Below, one piece after another: positions 1 to 7,150 of a stretch of DNA of 7,373 nt. The translations under genes were made by a program, and so were the position numbers. How positions within the stretch are numbered: position 1 is the stretch's first letter; every line of letters begins with the position of its first letter. The DNA lies in assembly GCA_020050695.1 (NCBI GenBank), contig JAGVKI010000065.1:1-7373 (forward strand). The letters run 5' to 3'. The notes below the pieces were generated by a model. The model was not told the DNA's origin and searched no databases. It was given only the letters and a program-made list of their open reading frames with translations. Source of the stretch: Alphaproteobacteria bacterium (GTDB lineage: Bacteria > Pseudomonadota > Alphaproteobacteria > Rickettsiales > SXRF01).

Positions 1-148
1 CAGCCTTGAGGCGCAGTTGCAGCGCCTTTCAGATACTGCGCATGGGCAGGCAGCCCCACAGGAAAAAGACCCTTATCTTAACGGCCCTTCGCTGATCAAC
101 GATGCGCCAAGCCAGGAAGATATTGATAAGCTGTTTGGTTCAAGCTGA
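1..148 (+). CDS. C-terminal fragment, possible CheZ-like chemotaxis phosphatase
   Basis: The open frame starting at base 2 gives 48 residues and ends in TGA at 146-148; the N-terminus lies outside the window. It opens with a short amphipathic stretch (LEAQLQRL), then a polar Pro/Gln-rich linker, then YLNGPSL and a terminal acidic helix SQEDIDKLF. As I recall the families, a linker followed by a short C-terminal acidic amphipathic helix is the arrangement of CheZ, where that helix docks on phosphorylated CheY, and alphaproteobacterial CheZ proteins often end in a similar S-Q-x-[DE]-I-D-x-L-F motif. A related motif sits at the N-terminus of FliM, but here it is at the C-terminus. The neighbouring genes, rich in receiver domains, fit a receiver-binding protein. 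The catalytic helical bundle of CheZ is not visible, so the assignment rests on the tail alone. The reading frame is secure; the name is tentative. Confidence 0.45.
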   Translation, partial: SLEAQLQRLSDTAHGQAAPQEKDPYLNGPSLINDAPSQEDIDKLFGSS

Positions 149-3100
149 GCCGGTGAAGTTAAAGAATATTTTCAATTTTTCTATTTCAGCTTTAATGGCT
201 TCCAGGTGTTTGCTTGCGTCCTGATAGGAAAGATGACTGCTCATCTCGGCATTTCTGCATTGCTCCGCCAGTTGATGCATGCCTAAATTAGCGGCTGATC
301 CCTTTAGGTAATGCGCGGCACTTTTCCAGTCTTCGTGCTCGCTCTCACGCCGTGACACTTCCAGTATGCTTAATTTGTCATAGGCCTGTTTAAAAAACAG
401 GGACAATATTTCCTTTTCTTCTTCAGGTGTTTCTGCAGATAAACGGAATTGGCCTATATTGACCGGGGAAGGGTTGGATATATCGGTATTGACTGGCTGC
501 GGTTTTGCCAATTCAGGAATCATAAACCACTGGCTCAAACAGTGCCTTAATTTATCCGGGTCCACAGGTTTGCTAATATAATCATCCATGCCTGCATTCA
601 GGCATTTTTCACGGTCACCTACCATGGCATTAGCGGTCATGGCGATAATGGGAAGGTGGTTTTTCATGCCGACGCGAATCAAGTGTGTTGCCTCATAGCC
701 ATCCATTTCAGGCATCTGGCAATCCATCAATATGGCGTCATAGGGTCGTTCTTTTAAACACTCAAGTGTATGAATTCCATTCTCTGCGGCATCTATCAAT
801 GTAAATCCTAATTTTTTCAGAAGTTTGGTTAGTAGTATCTGGTTTACAGGGTGGTCTTCAGCAATCAGTATTCGTGAGGTCTGCGCCTCCTTACGCAAAG
901 CGGTGATAGGGTAAGACGAATCGTTTGATGGCGTGGTAATTGGCTCGCATTTTTGTACCGGCAGCATAAACCAGAAGCGCGACCCTTTTCCTTCCTCACT
1001 TTCAAATCCAATTTCTCCTCCCATCATGGAAACAAGCTGCCTGGTAATGGTGAGGCCAAGACCCGTGCCGCCATATTTGCGACTGATGGAGGGATCGCCT
1101 TGAACAAATTTCTCAAAGATAGCCATTTGTTTATCGCGCGGGATTCCGATGCCTGTATCTTCGACGGTGCAAAGCACATGAGTAATAGAGTCATTATAGG
1201 TTAATTCCGCACTAACCGTTCCTATCTCTGTAAATTTAATGGCATTGCCTACCAGGTTGGTCACTATCTGGCTAAACCGCCCCGGATCGCCTGCTATAAT
1301 CGCCGGGCAATTGCCATCAACACTGCAAATTAATGCGACATTTTTTATTTTAGCCAAGGATTGCAACGCTTTTACGGTCTGCATGAAAATATCACCGACG
1401 TAAAAAGGCGTGTTTTCTAATACAAGTTCATTGGCCTCAATTTTCGAAAGATCCAGAATATCGTTCAATAGCAATAGTAGATTGCGGGCAGAATAGTTTA
1501 TGGTTGTTACATATTCTTTTTGCTCTGAGGTAAGCGGTGTATCATTGAGTAAATGTGCCATGCCAATAATACCATTCATTGGCGTTCGGATCTCATGGCT
1601 CATATTGGCTAGAAACTGGCTTTTGGCTATGGTGCTGAACTCGGCAGATTCCTTGGCGTCCTGAAGATCCCGGGTATAGGCCTCCAGCGCTATATTAGCC
1701 TTTTGCAGTTCCTTTTTCTTTAAATGCGACATTCTTGCCGTATAGCCTGTTAGCGCAGTCAATACCGTAACAAGGGCTCCAACAAATAGCACAATGTCAG
1801 GAAGCCGGGATGTGTGCTGCGCAACCGCAAAAGGTTTAGCTTGCAAGGTAAAGTCCCATTCGATTCCACCGTAGGAAATATGGCCCTCTTTTTTCCATGG
1901 CGTCTGTAATAACGCGCCGTGCGCAACGGTAGAATAGATAACCTCATTTTGCTGGCGAACTTCAATATCGTAATTCTCAAAGCTTTCTTTAAGCAGAAGT
2001 TCAAGAATATGGCCGATGTAAATCGGCGATACCAGAAAACCATCCGGCTGGTTGTTTACATAAAGCGGGTGAATATATACAAATCCAGTCCCGCCCTGCT
2101 TTAGCATGATTACAGGTGTGGTATGGGCTTTGCGTGTGGCGATAGCTTTTTCTATGGTGCGCCGCCTGATTTCCTCTGATTTCAGGGAAAATCCTATAAT
2201 GTTTTTGAATTCGTTCAGCGGAACTATCCAACGAATAACCGCATCGCGATCTGCCCATTCCACCGCTTTGAGTGAACGATACCCGGCGATGTAGTTTTCG
2301 GCGTCTTTATCCCATGCTTCTTTGGGGGTGCCCCCGCTCACTTCCCACCGGCTTGCCATGCGGTCAAGTGCTGTAAATACCTCCCTCAGGTGATTTTCGG
2401 TAATATATTTGATATGCTGCGCTTCATTGACTATTTCATCGCGAAACACGCCGTCTTCATGCGAAATAATACCCTGCCATATGCCTATAGAAATAGCGGT
2501 AAGACAGGTAAGCGCAGGTAGCATACCCCATAATGGCAGGCTATTGCTTTTACGGAATGACCCTATGATAAGGGCTGTGCCTAAGACTACATAGCCAACA
2601 GAGGTATGCAGCGCGATATGCATTACCTTTCCCCAGCCATAGCTTTCATCTACGCCAATGGCGTAGCCCACCAGTGCAATAATCCCTATGGCCAGAACCA
2701 GAGATGCTAAAAATGCCGAGGCGATTTCGGTGTATTTTTTGATACGCCAGCATGCCAGCAGCATCAGAGAAAACCCTGCCATAGTGAGGCTGAAGCAGGT
2801 AAGGGGTGACATGCGTCCTGGGTATGCTGAACGTGTGGTCGTAAAGGGCTGCGCGAAAAGGACATCGAGGCCGGTGTTCATCTCAAAGAGATACTGTAAG
2901 CCTGTCGTAAGGCCTATGAGGGCAGTGAGTATGCCGCATATGGCAGACATCCGGTTGTTTCGATGTAAGGCCATGATACCGATGCCGCATAGCGAAAAGC
3001 ATAGTGCCGTATTGAATTTCATGGGGGCGTAATCTGGGGATATCTGCACCAGGGCAATGTTTTGCAACTGCCATCCCAGCATGACGGTCACACCCAGCAG

Positions 3101-3172
3101 CATAAGCGCCAGCCCGCTAATTAGCATATACGTGGCGAGGTAGGGAAAATACCATTGTTTGGCAAGCGGCAT
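140..3172 (-). CDS. Membrane-bound CHASE-type hybrid histidine kinase with receiver and HPt domains
   Basis: This is a 1010-residue tripartite sensor kinase of the inner membrane. Seven hydrophobic segments (about 12-36, 53-70, 76-95, 122-142, 150-172, 184-205, 213-235) precede a CHASE-like periplasmic domain (about 240-455, with IGFSLKSEE and [11 protein letters not shown]) and TM8 (457-479). The basic loops HRNNR, CWRIKK and RKSN and the post-TM8 RMSHLKKK all fall on the cytoplasmic side, so the topology is self-consistent. Next come a coiled coil (480-512), HisKA with phospho-acceptor H526 in SHEIRTP, and HATPase with N639/N643, D672-G676 and G702-G706. A receiver follows (E772, D773, phospho-acceptor D817, T846, K868), then an HPt with H954 in [13 protein letters not shown]. 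All catalytic residues are present, so an ATP-His-Asp-His relay is expected. The start is the ATG at 3172-3170, with AGGA five bases upstream. The ligand is unknown. The chassis is paralogous to the kinase at 4737-7139. Confidence 0.95.
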   Translation of the reverse strand: MPLAKQWYFPYLATYMLISGLALMLLGVTVMLGWQLQNIALVQISPDYAPMKFNTALCFSLCGIGIMALHRNNRMSAICGILTALIGLTTGLQYLFEMNTGLDVLFAQPFTTTRSAYPGRMSPLTCFSLTMAGFSLMLLACWRIKKYTEIASAFLASLVLAIGIIALVGYAIGVDESYGWGKVMHIALHTSVGYVVLGTALIIGSFRKSNSLPLWGMLPALTCLTAISIGIWQGIISHEDGVFRDEIVNEAQHIKYITENHLREVFTALDRMASRWEVSGGTPKEAWDKDAENYIAGYRSLKAVEWADRDAVIRWIVPLNEFKNIIGFSLKSEEIRRRTIEKAIATRKAHTTPVIMLKQGGTGFVYIHPLYVNNQPDGFLVSPIYIGHILELLLKESFENYDIEVRQQNEVIYSTVAHGALLQTPWKKEGHISYGGIEWDFTLQAKPFAVAQHTSRLPDIVLFVGALVTVLTALTGYTARMSHLKKKELQKANIALEAYTRDLQDAKESAEFSTIAKSQFLANMSHEIRTPMNGIIGMAHLLNDTPLTSEQKEYVTTINYSARNLLLLLNDILDLSKIEANELVLENTPFYVGDIFMQTVKALQSLAKIKNVALICSVDGNCPAIIAGDPGRFSQIVTNLVGNAIKFTEIGTVSAELTYNDSITHVLCTVEDTGIGIPRDKQMAIFEKFVQGDPSISRKYGGTGLGLTITRQLVSMMGGEIGFESEEGKGSRFWFMLPVQKCEPITTPSNDSSYPITALRKEAQTSRILIAEDHPVNQILLTKLLKKLGFTLIDAAENGIHTLECLKERPYDAILMDCQMPEMDGYEATHLIRVGMKNHLPIIAMTANAMVGDREKCLNAGMDDYISKPVDPDKLRHCLSQWFMIPELAKPQPVNTDISNPSPVNIGQFRLSAETPEEEKEILSLFFKQAYDKLSILEVSRRESEHEDWKSAAHYLKGSAANLGMHQLAEQCRNAEMSSHLSYQDASKHLEAIKAEIEKLKIFFNFTGSA
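612..646 (-). repeat. 35-bp segment with 34 identities to 6609-6643 (inverted)
   Basis: On the minus strand it encodes [11 protein letters not shown] with the switch Thr. A 26-bp exact match (621-646 with 6609-6634) and an 8-bp match (612-619 with 6636-6643) are separated by one synonymous difference at 620/6635. Confidence 0.8.
699..727 (-). repeat. 29-bp segment identical to 6516-6544 (inverted)
   Basis: On the minus strand this encodes [10 protein letters not shown] around phospho-acceptor D817. It is identical base for base to 6516-6544 on the plus strand, including synonymous positions. The match stops at both ends (728/6515 and 698/6545 differ). Confidence 0.85.
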
Positions 3173-3177
3173 AGGAG

Positions 3178-3181
3178 TCCT
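3178..3181 (-). promoter_or_regulatory. Ribosome binding site of the leftward kinase
   Basis: On the minus strand AGGA lies five bases before the ATG at 3172-3170. This supports that start over internal methionines, and the first transmembrane segment follows immediately. Confidence 0.6.
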
Positions 3182-3203
3182 GTGGTGGATGCGCCGGGTG
3201 GTT

Positions 3204-3249
3204 AAACGGTCATGCTTTCATAATAATATTAATATTCAATTGACCGCTT
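3204..3249. repeat. Long-spaced inverted repeat flanking an AT palindrome
   Basis: AAACGGTCA at 3204-3212 faces TGACCGCTT at 3241-3249: 8 of 9 positions are complementary, separated by 28 bases. The spacer contains the perfect 12-bp palindrome AATATTAATATT (3225-3236), and the right arm overlaps the palindrome TCAATTGA (3236-3243). On the leftward transcript the mismatch becomes a G-U wobble, so a nine-pair stem is possible. It could be an operator or a leader structure of the leftward kinase gene. Function is inferred only from position. Confidence 0.4.
3221..3233. repeat. 13-bp direct repeat, copy 1
   Basis: TAATAATATTAAT occurs here and again at 3319-3331, exactly 98 bp downstream. One copy is near the leftward gene and one near the rightward gene. 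The sequence is low-complexity A/T, so chance is a real alternative. Confidence 0.4.
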
Positions 3250-3259
3250 GCATGTTCGG

Positions 3260-3274
3260 TTCTCAATTTGAGAA
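3260..3274. promoter_or_regulatory. 15-bp palindrome, candidate activator (enhancer) site
   Basis: TTCTCAA (3260-3266) and TTGAGAA (3268-3274) form a perfect 7-bp inverted repeat around a single central T. Relative to the predicted sigma-54 start near 3373 it lies at about -113 to -99, a usual distance for the upstream activating sequence of an enhancer-binding protein. It does not match the NtrC, NifA or NorR consensus that I know, so the cognate regulator is unidentified. Confidence 0.45.
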
Positions 3275-3293
3275 ATAAATAGAAAAACATGGG

Positions 3294-3321
3294 TTAATCA
3301 ATTAAACAATATATTGATTAA
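3294..3321. repeat. Perfect 9-bp inverted repeat with 10-bp spacer
   Basis: TTAATCAAT at 3294-3302 and ATTGATTAA at 3313-3321 are exact reverse complements. Half-site centres are 19 bp apart, just under two helical turns, which suits a dimeric regulator. The right half overlaps the IHF consensus described separately, so the two could compete or the symmetry could be secondary to the IHF site. Confidence 0.45.
3307..3319 (-). promoter_or_regulatory. IHF binding site, exact consensus match
   Basis: Read on the minus strand this is AATCAATATATTG, matching the IHF consensus WATCAANNNNTTR at every defined position. It sits about 54-66 bases upstream of the predicted sigma-54 start, between that promoter and the candidate enhancer palindrome at 3260-3274. 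IHF commonly bends DNA at this place to bring the activator to sigma-54 polymerase. The surrounding DNA is AT-rich, which raises the chance of a random match. Confidence 0.5.
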
Positions 3322-3331
3322 TAATATTAAT
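3319..3331. repeat. 13-bp direct repeat, copy 2
   Basis: Second copy of TAATAATATTAAT, identical to 3221-3233. It overlaps the right half of the 9-bp inverted repeat and touches the IHF site. Confidence 0.4.
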
Positions 3332-3346
3332 TATTTGTCGATACTG

Positions 3347-3362
3347 GGGCACATTCCTTGCG
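3347..3362 (+). promoter_or_regulatory. Sigma-54 (-24/-12) promoter of the rightward operon
   Basis: GGGCACATTCCTTGCG contains GGCAC (3348-3352) and TTGC (3358-3361). The invariant GG and GC dinucleotides are separated by exactly ten bases, as required by the RpoN consensus TGGCAC-N5-TTGC. Only the leading T is replaced by G. Taking C3361 as -12 puts transcription start near 3373, about 14 bases before the ATG at 3387, leaving a very short leader that still includes the Shine-Dalgarno sequence. A good sigma-70 alternative was not seen on this strand. The upstream palindrome and IHF site fit an activator-dependent promoter. Confidence 0.65.
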
Positions 3363-3375
3363 TTTAGATAACTGC

Positions 3376-3383
3376 AAGGGGGA
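3376..3383 (+). promoter_or_regulatory. Strong ribosome binding site of the first operon gene
   Basis: AAGGGGGA lies three bases before the ATG at 3387 and fixes that start. Its 5' part belongs to the inverted repeat CCTTGC (3356-3361)/GCAAGG (3374-3379), which could mask it in any transcript starting upstream of about 3354. Confidence 0.6.
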
Positions 3384-3386
3384 TGT

Positions 3387-4286
3387 ATGAAGCTATTCAG
3401 TCACGATGCAGAACGAATTTTGTTTGAAAAGGCCAAATCCTTAAGCGCGCAGCATGACAGCTGGCGATGCCTTTACATTAATTTCTCAGACGAGCGCCAT
3501 GAGTATAGCGAAGGTTTGCGTACCCATATTGTAACGAACATACTCAAAGAACTGCTTGAGGATGAATATGGCTATATTTACCTCTGTGGTGATGGCGATG
3601 TTTTTATCCTTTTCCAGGGCAAGGTTCAGCCCATCTTAAATAAAATAGGAGAGCAGTTCCGAGGGATTGGCGGGCGCCATTCGAGTATGCAGCCTGAGGA
3701 TGAGCTCTATACTCTTTTAGACCTGTCGAAACACTGGCAGTTGTTTTTTACCTTGTGTAAAAACAAATTACCTCCCGAAACCTCCCTGCCTTCCCAGCCG
3801 CTAAAACCTGCGGTTGCGGCATCGCCTAAATTACTGCCCATGGCGGATCCGGAGTTGTTTGTGACCGCTGCGGCGGCCCGCTCTAGCCGGGAGCGCCTGC
3901 TGGTCTTGCTGGTGGAGGATGACCCCTTTACAAGAAAGCTGGCAGCAAGCACCCTCAAGGGCCAATATGACGTTATAGAGGCGGGTGATGCTGCAGAAGC
4001 GCTCAGGATTTACAATAAAATGGCACCCGATGTCGTGTTTCTTGATATTGAACTGCCTGATGCCAGCGGCCATGTTGTTTTAGGCCGTCTGCTTACCCTT
4101 GACCCATCGGCTTTTATTGCCATGCTTTCAGCTAACAGCATCAAGGAAAATATACTTGCTGCCCTGGAAAAAGGTGCAAAGGGTTTTGTTACAAAGCCTT
4201 TTGCCAAAGAAAAGCTGCTTCACTACCTGCAATTATGTATGAGCCAGAAGCAGTCCTCGGTAAGCCATCACGGGGCAACGGCATGA
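3387..4286 (+). CDS. Response regulator with novel N-terminal domain and C-terminal receiver
   Basis: This 299-residue soluble protein has an unusual order: an N-terminal domain (about 1-128), a Pro/Ala-rich linker (about 129-168) and a receiver at the C-terminus (about 171-287). The receiver is complete: acidic pair E177/D178 with D179, phospho-acceptor D220 in VVFLDIELPD, S248 in the switch Thr/Ser position, and K270 in FVTKPF. The N-terminal domain has a predicted strand CLYINF (28-33), helices, then IYLCGDGDVFILF (64-76). There DGDVF occupies the place and context of a GGDEF hairpin, suggesting a degenerate, non-catalytic nucleotide-cyclase-like fold (inference). No DNA-binding domain is present. 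It is the first gene of the operon and overlaps the next by ATGA. It probably receives phosphate from the HPt domain of one or both neighbouring kinases. The receiver call is firm; the N-terminal assignment is tentative. Confidence 0.9.
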   Translation: MKLFSHDAERILFEKAKSLSAQHDSWRCLYINFSDERHEYSEGLRTHIVTNILKELLEDEYGYIYLCGDGDVFILFQGKVQPILNKIGEQFRGIGGRHSSMQPEDELYTLLDLSKHWQLFFTLCKNKLPPETSLPSQPLKPAVAASPKLLPMADPELFVTAAAARSSRERLLVLLVEDDPFTRKLAASTLKGQYDVIEAGDAAEALRIYNKMAPDVVFLDIELPDASGHVVLGRLLTLDPSAFIAMLSANSIKENILAALEKGAKGFVTKPFAKEKLLHYLQLCMSQKQSSVSHHGATA

Positions 4287-4747
4287 ACGAACAAACCCCT
4301 AAAATTATTGGGACTCCTGTGTTGTTTGAGAAACAAAAGGATACTCTCAGGCGCGCACGCGCGCCCATTCACATTTTGCTGGTAGATGATGACCCTGTCA
4401 CACAGGCGCTGATTAAAAACCTGGTTAAGGGCGATTACTGCATAACGATATGCAACAATGTTTACAGCGCGGTCAGTGAGTATATACGCATAGCACCGGA
4501 TATTGTTTTCCTGGATATAGCGCTAGGTGATTCGCAATATAGCGGGTTCGATGTATTGCACACCATGCATATGCACGACAGTGCGGCCAATGTCATTATG
4601 ATCAGCAGTAATGGAAATGCCCATAATATCGCCCGCGCTACGCGTGAAGGAGCTTACGGTTTTATTGCCAAACCTTTCGAAGCCACGCGAATAATAAGTT
4701 ATGTAAAAGAATGCGAACGCATGAAAGCGGGCGACTATGGATATTGA
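4283..4747 (+). CDS. Stand-alone receiver-domain protein
   Basis: The protein has 154 residues: a polar N-terminal extension of about 28 residues and then a single receiver. Landmarks are D35/D36 with D37 in LLVDDDP, phospho-acceptor D78 in IVFLDIA, S108 in the switch position and K130 in FIAKPF. After D78 the loop reads ALGDSQYSGFD, a few residues longer than the usual xxPxxxG loop. I chose the ATG at 4283 because it overlaps the previous stop as ATGA, typical of translational coupling. An in-frame ATG at 4235 would force a 52-bp overlap. The purine-rich CGGGG upstream of 4283 is only a weak ribosome site. The receiver resembles that of the preceding gene, so the two may be tandem duplicates. 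With no output domain it likely acts as a CheY-like or Spo0F-like phosphate carrier, or by protein contacts. Confidence 0.88.
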   Translation: MNEQTPKIIGTPVLFEKQKDTLRRARAPIHILLVDDDPVTQALIKNLVKGDYCITICNNVYSAVSEYIRIAPDIVFLDIALGDSQYSGFDVLHTMHMHDSAANVIMISSNGNAHNIARATREGAYGFIAKPFEATRIISYVKECERMKAGDYGY

Positions 4748-7139
4748 TCTTCTTTTACAGCAAATCCCAAGCTATACGAACGATGCGTTAATGATCACCA
4801 CGGGTCGCCCTGTAGATGCGGCGTCCTTGCGTATTATGTACGTTAATCCTGCCTTTACAAAGCTTACCGGATACTCCCTTGAGGAAATAATCGGTGCATC
4901 GCCGCAAACCCTCGAAGGTCCCAGAACTGATCCGGAAACCCTCACCCGTATCCGCCGTGCACTGCACGAAAAAAAGCCGATTATTGTTGAGCTTGTTAAT
5001 TATACCAAGCAGAAGCATGAATATTGGGTGGAGGCATCTATCAGCCCCGTACTGGATGAGCAGGGAGATTGTACGCACTGCATTTATATCGAGCGGGACA
5101 TAACAGAACGCAAGGTGATGCAGGAAGCCGCTGAAAAGCAGGCGATTGAGTTTTTGAGTAGCGAACTGCGCACACGTGCTATTCTAAACAGCATTGTAGA
5201 CGGTATTATCACCTGCGCTGCCGATGGAACGATTGAATCATTGAGCCCTATAGCCGAAACCATGTTCGGTCATGATGCATTCGATGTTGAAGGCATGCAG
5301 ATAACGTCTCTGTTCACCCTGGGGCCAAAAGAAATAGAAATGTTGCTATCTGACAGCAACAGCCCGTCCTCGCACGCCATGCATGGTATACGTAAAGATG
5401 GCACGGTGTTTAGTGCGGAAGTGAATATCAGCCGTATCGCCTCTACAGAAAAGGTTCTGAACGTTATCGCGGTGCGTGACGTTACCGAACGCCAGAAACT
5501 GATGATGCAGATGAAGATGGCTAATTTGCGTGCAGAAGCCACAGCACTTGAATTACAGAAGCATCTTCAGGATGCCATGGAACTGAGGCTGAAGGCTGAA
5601 GAAGCGAATCTTGCCAAAAGTAATTTCCTGGCCAATATGAGCCACGAACTCAGAACGCCGATGAATGCCATGCTGGGTATGTGCGGCCTTCTTCTGGAAA
5701 CCAAACTTGATGAAGAGCAGATGGAATATGGGCGCACCATTCATAACGCCAGTGAAAACCTGCTCATGCTGCTTAATGATATTCTTGATATTTCCAAGGT
5801 AGAAGCAGGCGACCTGCAGCTGGAGAATGTCCCCTTCAGCCTTAAGCTGCTGCTTTCCGATACGGAGCGTCTGTTCACACCTCTTGCTGAATCGCGCAAA
5901 CTTAGCTTTGGCATTAAAATCGATAATACTATCCCGGACTGTATTATGGGGGATCCTGCCCGTCTTCAGCAGATTCTGCATAATCTTATCAGCAACGCCC
6001 TTAAATTCACCAGTGAAGGAAGCGTGACGCTTTGCGCATCCCTTAATCTTGAAAACAACAGCGAACTTATTTTCAGCGTTACCGACACAGGCATAGGCAT
6101 TCCCGCTTCCAAGCTTGAGGCGATCTTTGATAAATTTACGCAGGCCGATGCTTCCACCACCCGTAAATATGGCGGCACCGGTCTGGGGCTTGCCATTACG
6201 CGCGAACTGGTTCACCTGATGAACGGCACTATAACTGTAAGCAGCCGTATGAATGTAGGGTCGGTCTTTACCTTCTGTTATCCGATGGTGATTGCCCTGG
6301 AAACCGCTATTCCGATTAATAAACCCAGCCAAAAAACCGCTACCACCAAAGCAGTCTTGCAGGATGTGCGTATGCTGGTAGTTGACGATCACCCGATCAA
6401 TCTCATTTTTGTTAAAAAACTTCTGCATAAAATGGGGGCGACACATATCGACCATGCAGAAACGGGTACAGAGGCCCTCATTAAAATTGAAAATAATCAA
6501 TATGATATTGTGTTTATGGATTGCCAGATGCCTGAAATGGATGGGTACGCGGCAACAGAGGCCATACGTAAGCGGGAAAAAGCAGAAGGGTTGTCGCATT
6601 TACCGGTAATCGCCATGACCGCTAATGCCATGGTCGGTGACCGCGAGAAGTGCCTGCGCGCCGGCATGGATGATTATATCAGTAAACCCATTATCCCTTC
6701 GGCGCTTGCGGATGTTTTCACACGCTGCCTCAGCAGGGAAGGTGCATCACTGGTATCCGTTACCGACACGCAACAACCCGCTTGTCCATTGAACAGCGCG
6801 CCTTCCTTTATTGATATGAACCAGTTTTTTCTGATACTGGAAGGAACGCCAGAAGAGCGCCATGAACTTACGGAACTGTTTTTATCACAGGCGAGCTTGA
6901 ATCTAGATAAGCTGCGCCTTGCCCGTCAGGCTAACGATGCTTCGGGATGGAAGGCGGCGGCTCACCGCTTTAAAGGCGCCAGTGCAAACCTGGGGGCATC
7001 GCGTCTTGCGAATCTTTGCGCTGCCGCAGAACAGAACCCGGATATGCCCGAAGATGCCAAAGAAACAATGATAGAGCAGATAAGTTGCGCCATACACGAG
7101 GTCAGTGACTTCCTTGACAGTTATGGTGCAATGCACTAG
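4737..7139 (+). CDS. Cytoplasmic PAS-PAS hybrid histidine kinase with receiver and HPt domains
   Basis: The 800-residue protein has no transmembrane segment or signal peptide, so it senses inside the cell. Order: PAS1 (about 8-125), PAS2 (about 143-255), coiled coil (256-293), and HisKA with H303 in SHELRTP. HATPase follows (N416/N420, D450-TGIG, G480-G484), then a receiver (D550/D551, phospho-acceptor D595, T628, K650), then an HPt with H743 in [13 protein letters not shown]. All phosphotransfer residues are intact. PAS1 is of the LOV-like type, but the photoactive cysteine position is P56 (GASPQTLEG), so flavin photochemistry is not expected. The ligand could be haem, FAD or a small molecule. 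It starts at ATG 4737, overlapping the upstream gene by 11 bp, with AAAGCGGG as a modest ribosome site. The kinase-receiver-HPt half is closely related to the kinase at 140-3172, with patches of near-identical DNA in the receiver. Confidence 0.95.
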   Translation: MDIDLLLQQIPSYTNDALMITTGRPVDAASLRIMYVNPAFTKLTGYSLEEIIGASPQTLEGPRTDPETLTRIRRALHEKKPIIVELVNYTKQKHEYWVEASISPVLDEQGDCTHCIYIERDITERKVMQEAAEKQAIEFLSSELRTRAILNSIVDGIITCAADGTIESLSPIAETMFGHDAFDVEGMQITSLFTLGPKEIEMLLSDSNSPSSHAMHGIRKDGTVFSAEVNISRIASTEKVLNVIAVRDVTERQKLMMQMKMANLRAEATALELQKHLQDAMELRLKAEEANLAKSNFLANMSHELRTPMNAMLGMCGLLLETKLDEEQMEYGRTIHNASENLLMLLNDILDISKVEAGDLQLENVPFSLKLLLSDTERLFTPLAESRKLSFGIKIDNTIPDCIMGDPARLQQILHNLISNALKFTSEGSVTLCASLNLENNSELIFSVTDTGIGIPASKLEAIFDKFTQADASTTRKYGGTGLGLAITRELVHLMNGTITVSSRMNVGSVFTFCYPMVIALETAIPINKPSQKTATTKAVLQDVRMLVVDDHPINLIFVKKLLHKMGATHIDHAETGTEALIKIENNQYDIVFMDCQMPEMDGYAATEAIRKREKAEGLSHLPVIAMTANAMVGDREKCLRAGMDDYISKPIIPSALADVFTRCLSREGASLVSVTDTQQPACPLNSAPSFIDMNQFFLILEGTPEERHELTELFLSQASLNLDKLRLARQANDASGWKAAAHRFKGASANLGASRLANLCAAAEQNPDMPEDAKETMIEQISCAIHEVSDFLDSYGAMH
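6516..6544 (+). repeat. 29-bp segment identical to 699-727 (inverted)
   Basis: Plus-strand partner of 699-727, encoding the same residues around D595 of the PAS-PAS kinase. It is the longest exact inverted match I found between the two kinase genes. Confidence 0.85.
6609..6643 (+). repeat. 35-bp segment with 34 identities to 612-646 (inverted)
   Basis: Plus-strand partner in the receiver of the PAS-PAS kinase. With the 29-bp match about 65 bp upstream it shows that the receiver-coding DNA of the two kinases is unusually alike. Confidence 0.8.
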
Positions 7140-7150
7140 CCATTAAGGCT

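Noticed and set aside
3240..3268. Sigma-70 promoter starting from TTGACC at 3240-3245
   Set aside because: At 16-18 bases downstream there is no TATAAT-like hexamer (about TCAATT), so the -35 match alone is not enough.
3294..3330. CtrA-type boxes (TTAA-N7-TTAA) in the AT-rich intergenic region
   Set aside because: TTAA pairs occur with spacings of 4 and 5 bases but none with the required 7, so they are better explained by AT richness.
4235..4285. Earlier in-frame ATG for the stand-alone receiver gene
   Set aside because: It would overlap the upstream receiver's C-terminal helix by 52 bp and add residues outside the receiver fold. The ATG at 4283 forms a classic ATGA stop-start overlap.
4758..5111. 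Blue-light LOV photoreceptor
   Set aside because: The adduct-forming cysteine is replaced by proline (P56).
699..6544. 29-bp inverted repeats as the ends of a transposon
   Set aside because: They lie inside conserved receiver codons of two paralogous genes, there is no transposase between them and no target-site duplication. Homology of the genes explains them.
5553..6599. 348-codon open frame on the minus strand inside the PAS-PAS kinase gene
   Set aside because: It lies wholly antisense to the HisKA, HATPase and receiver regions with intact motifs, has no recognisable domain and no convincing ribosome site. It is a shadow of the real gene's codon use.
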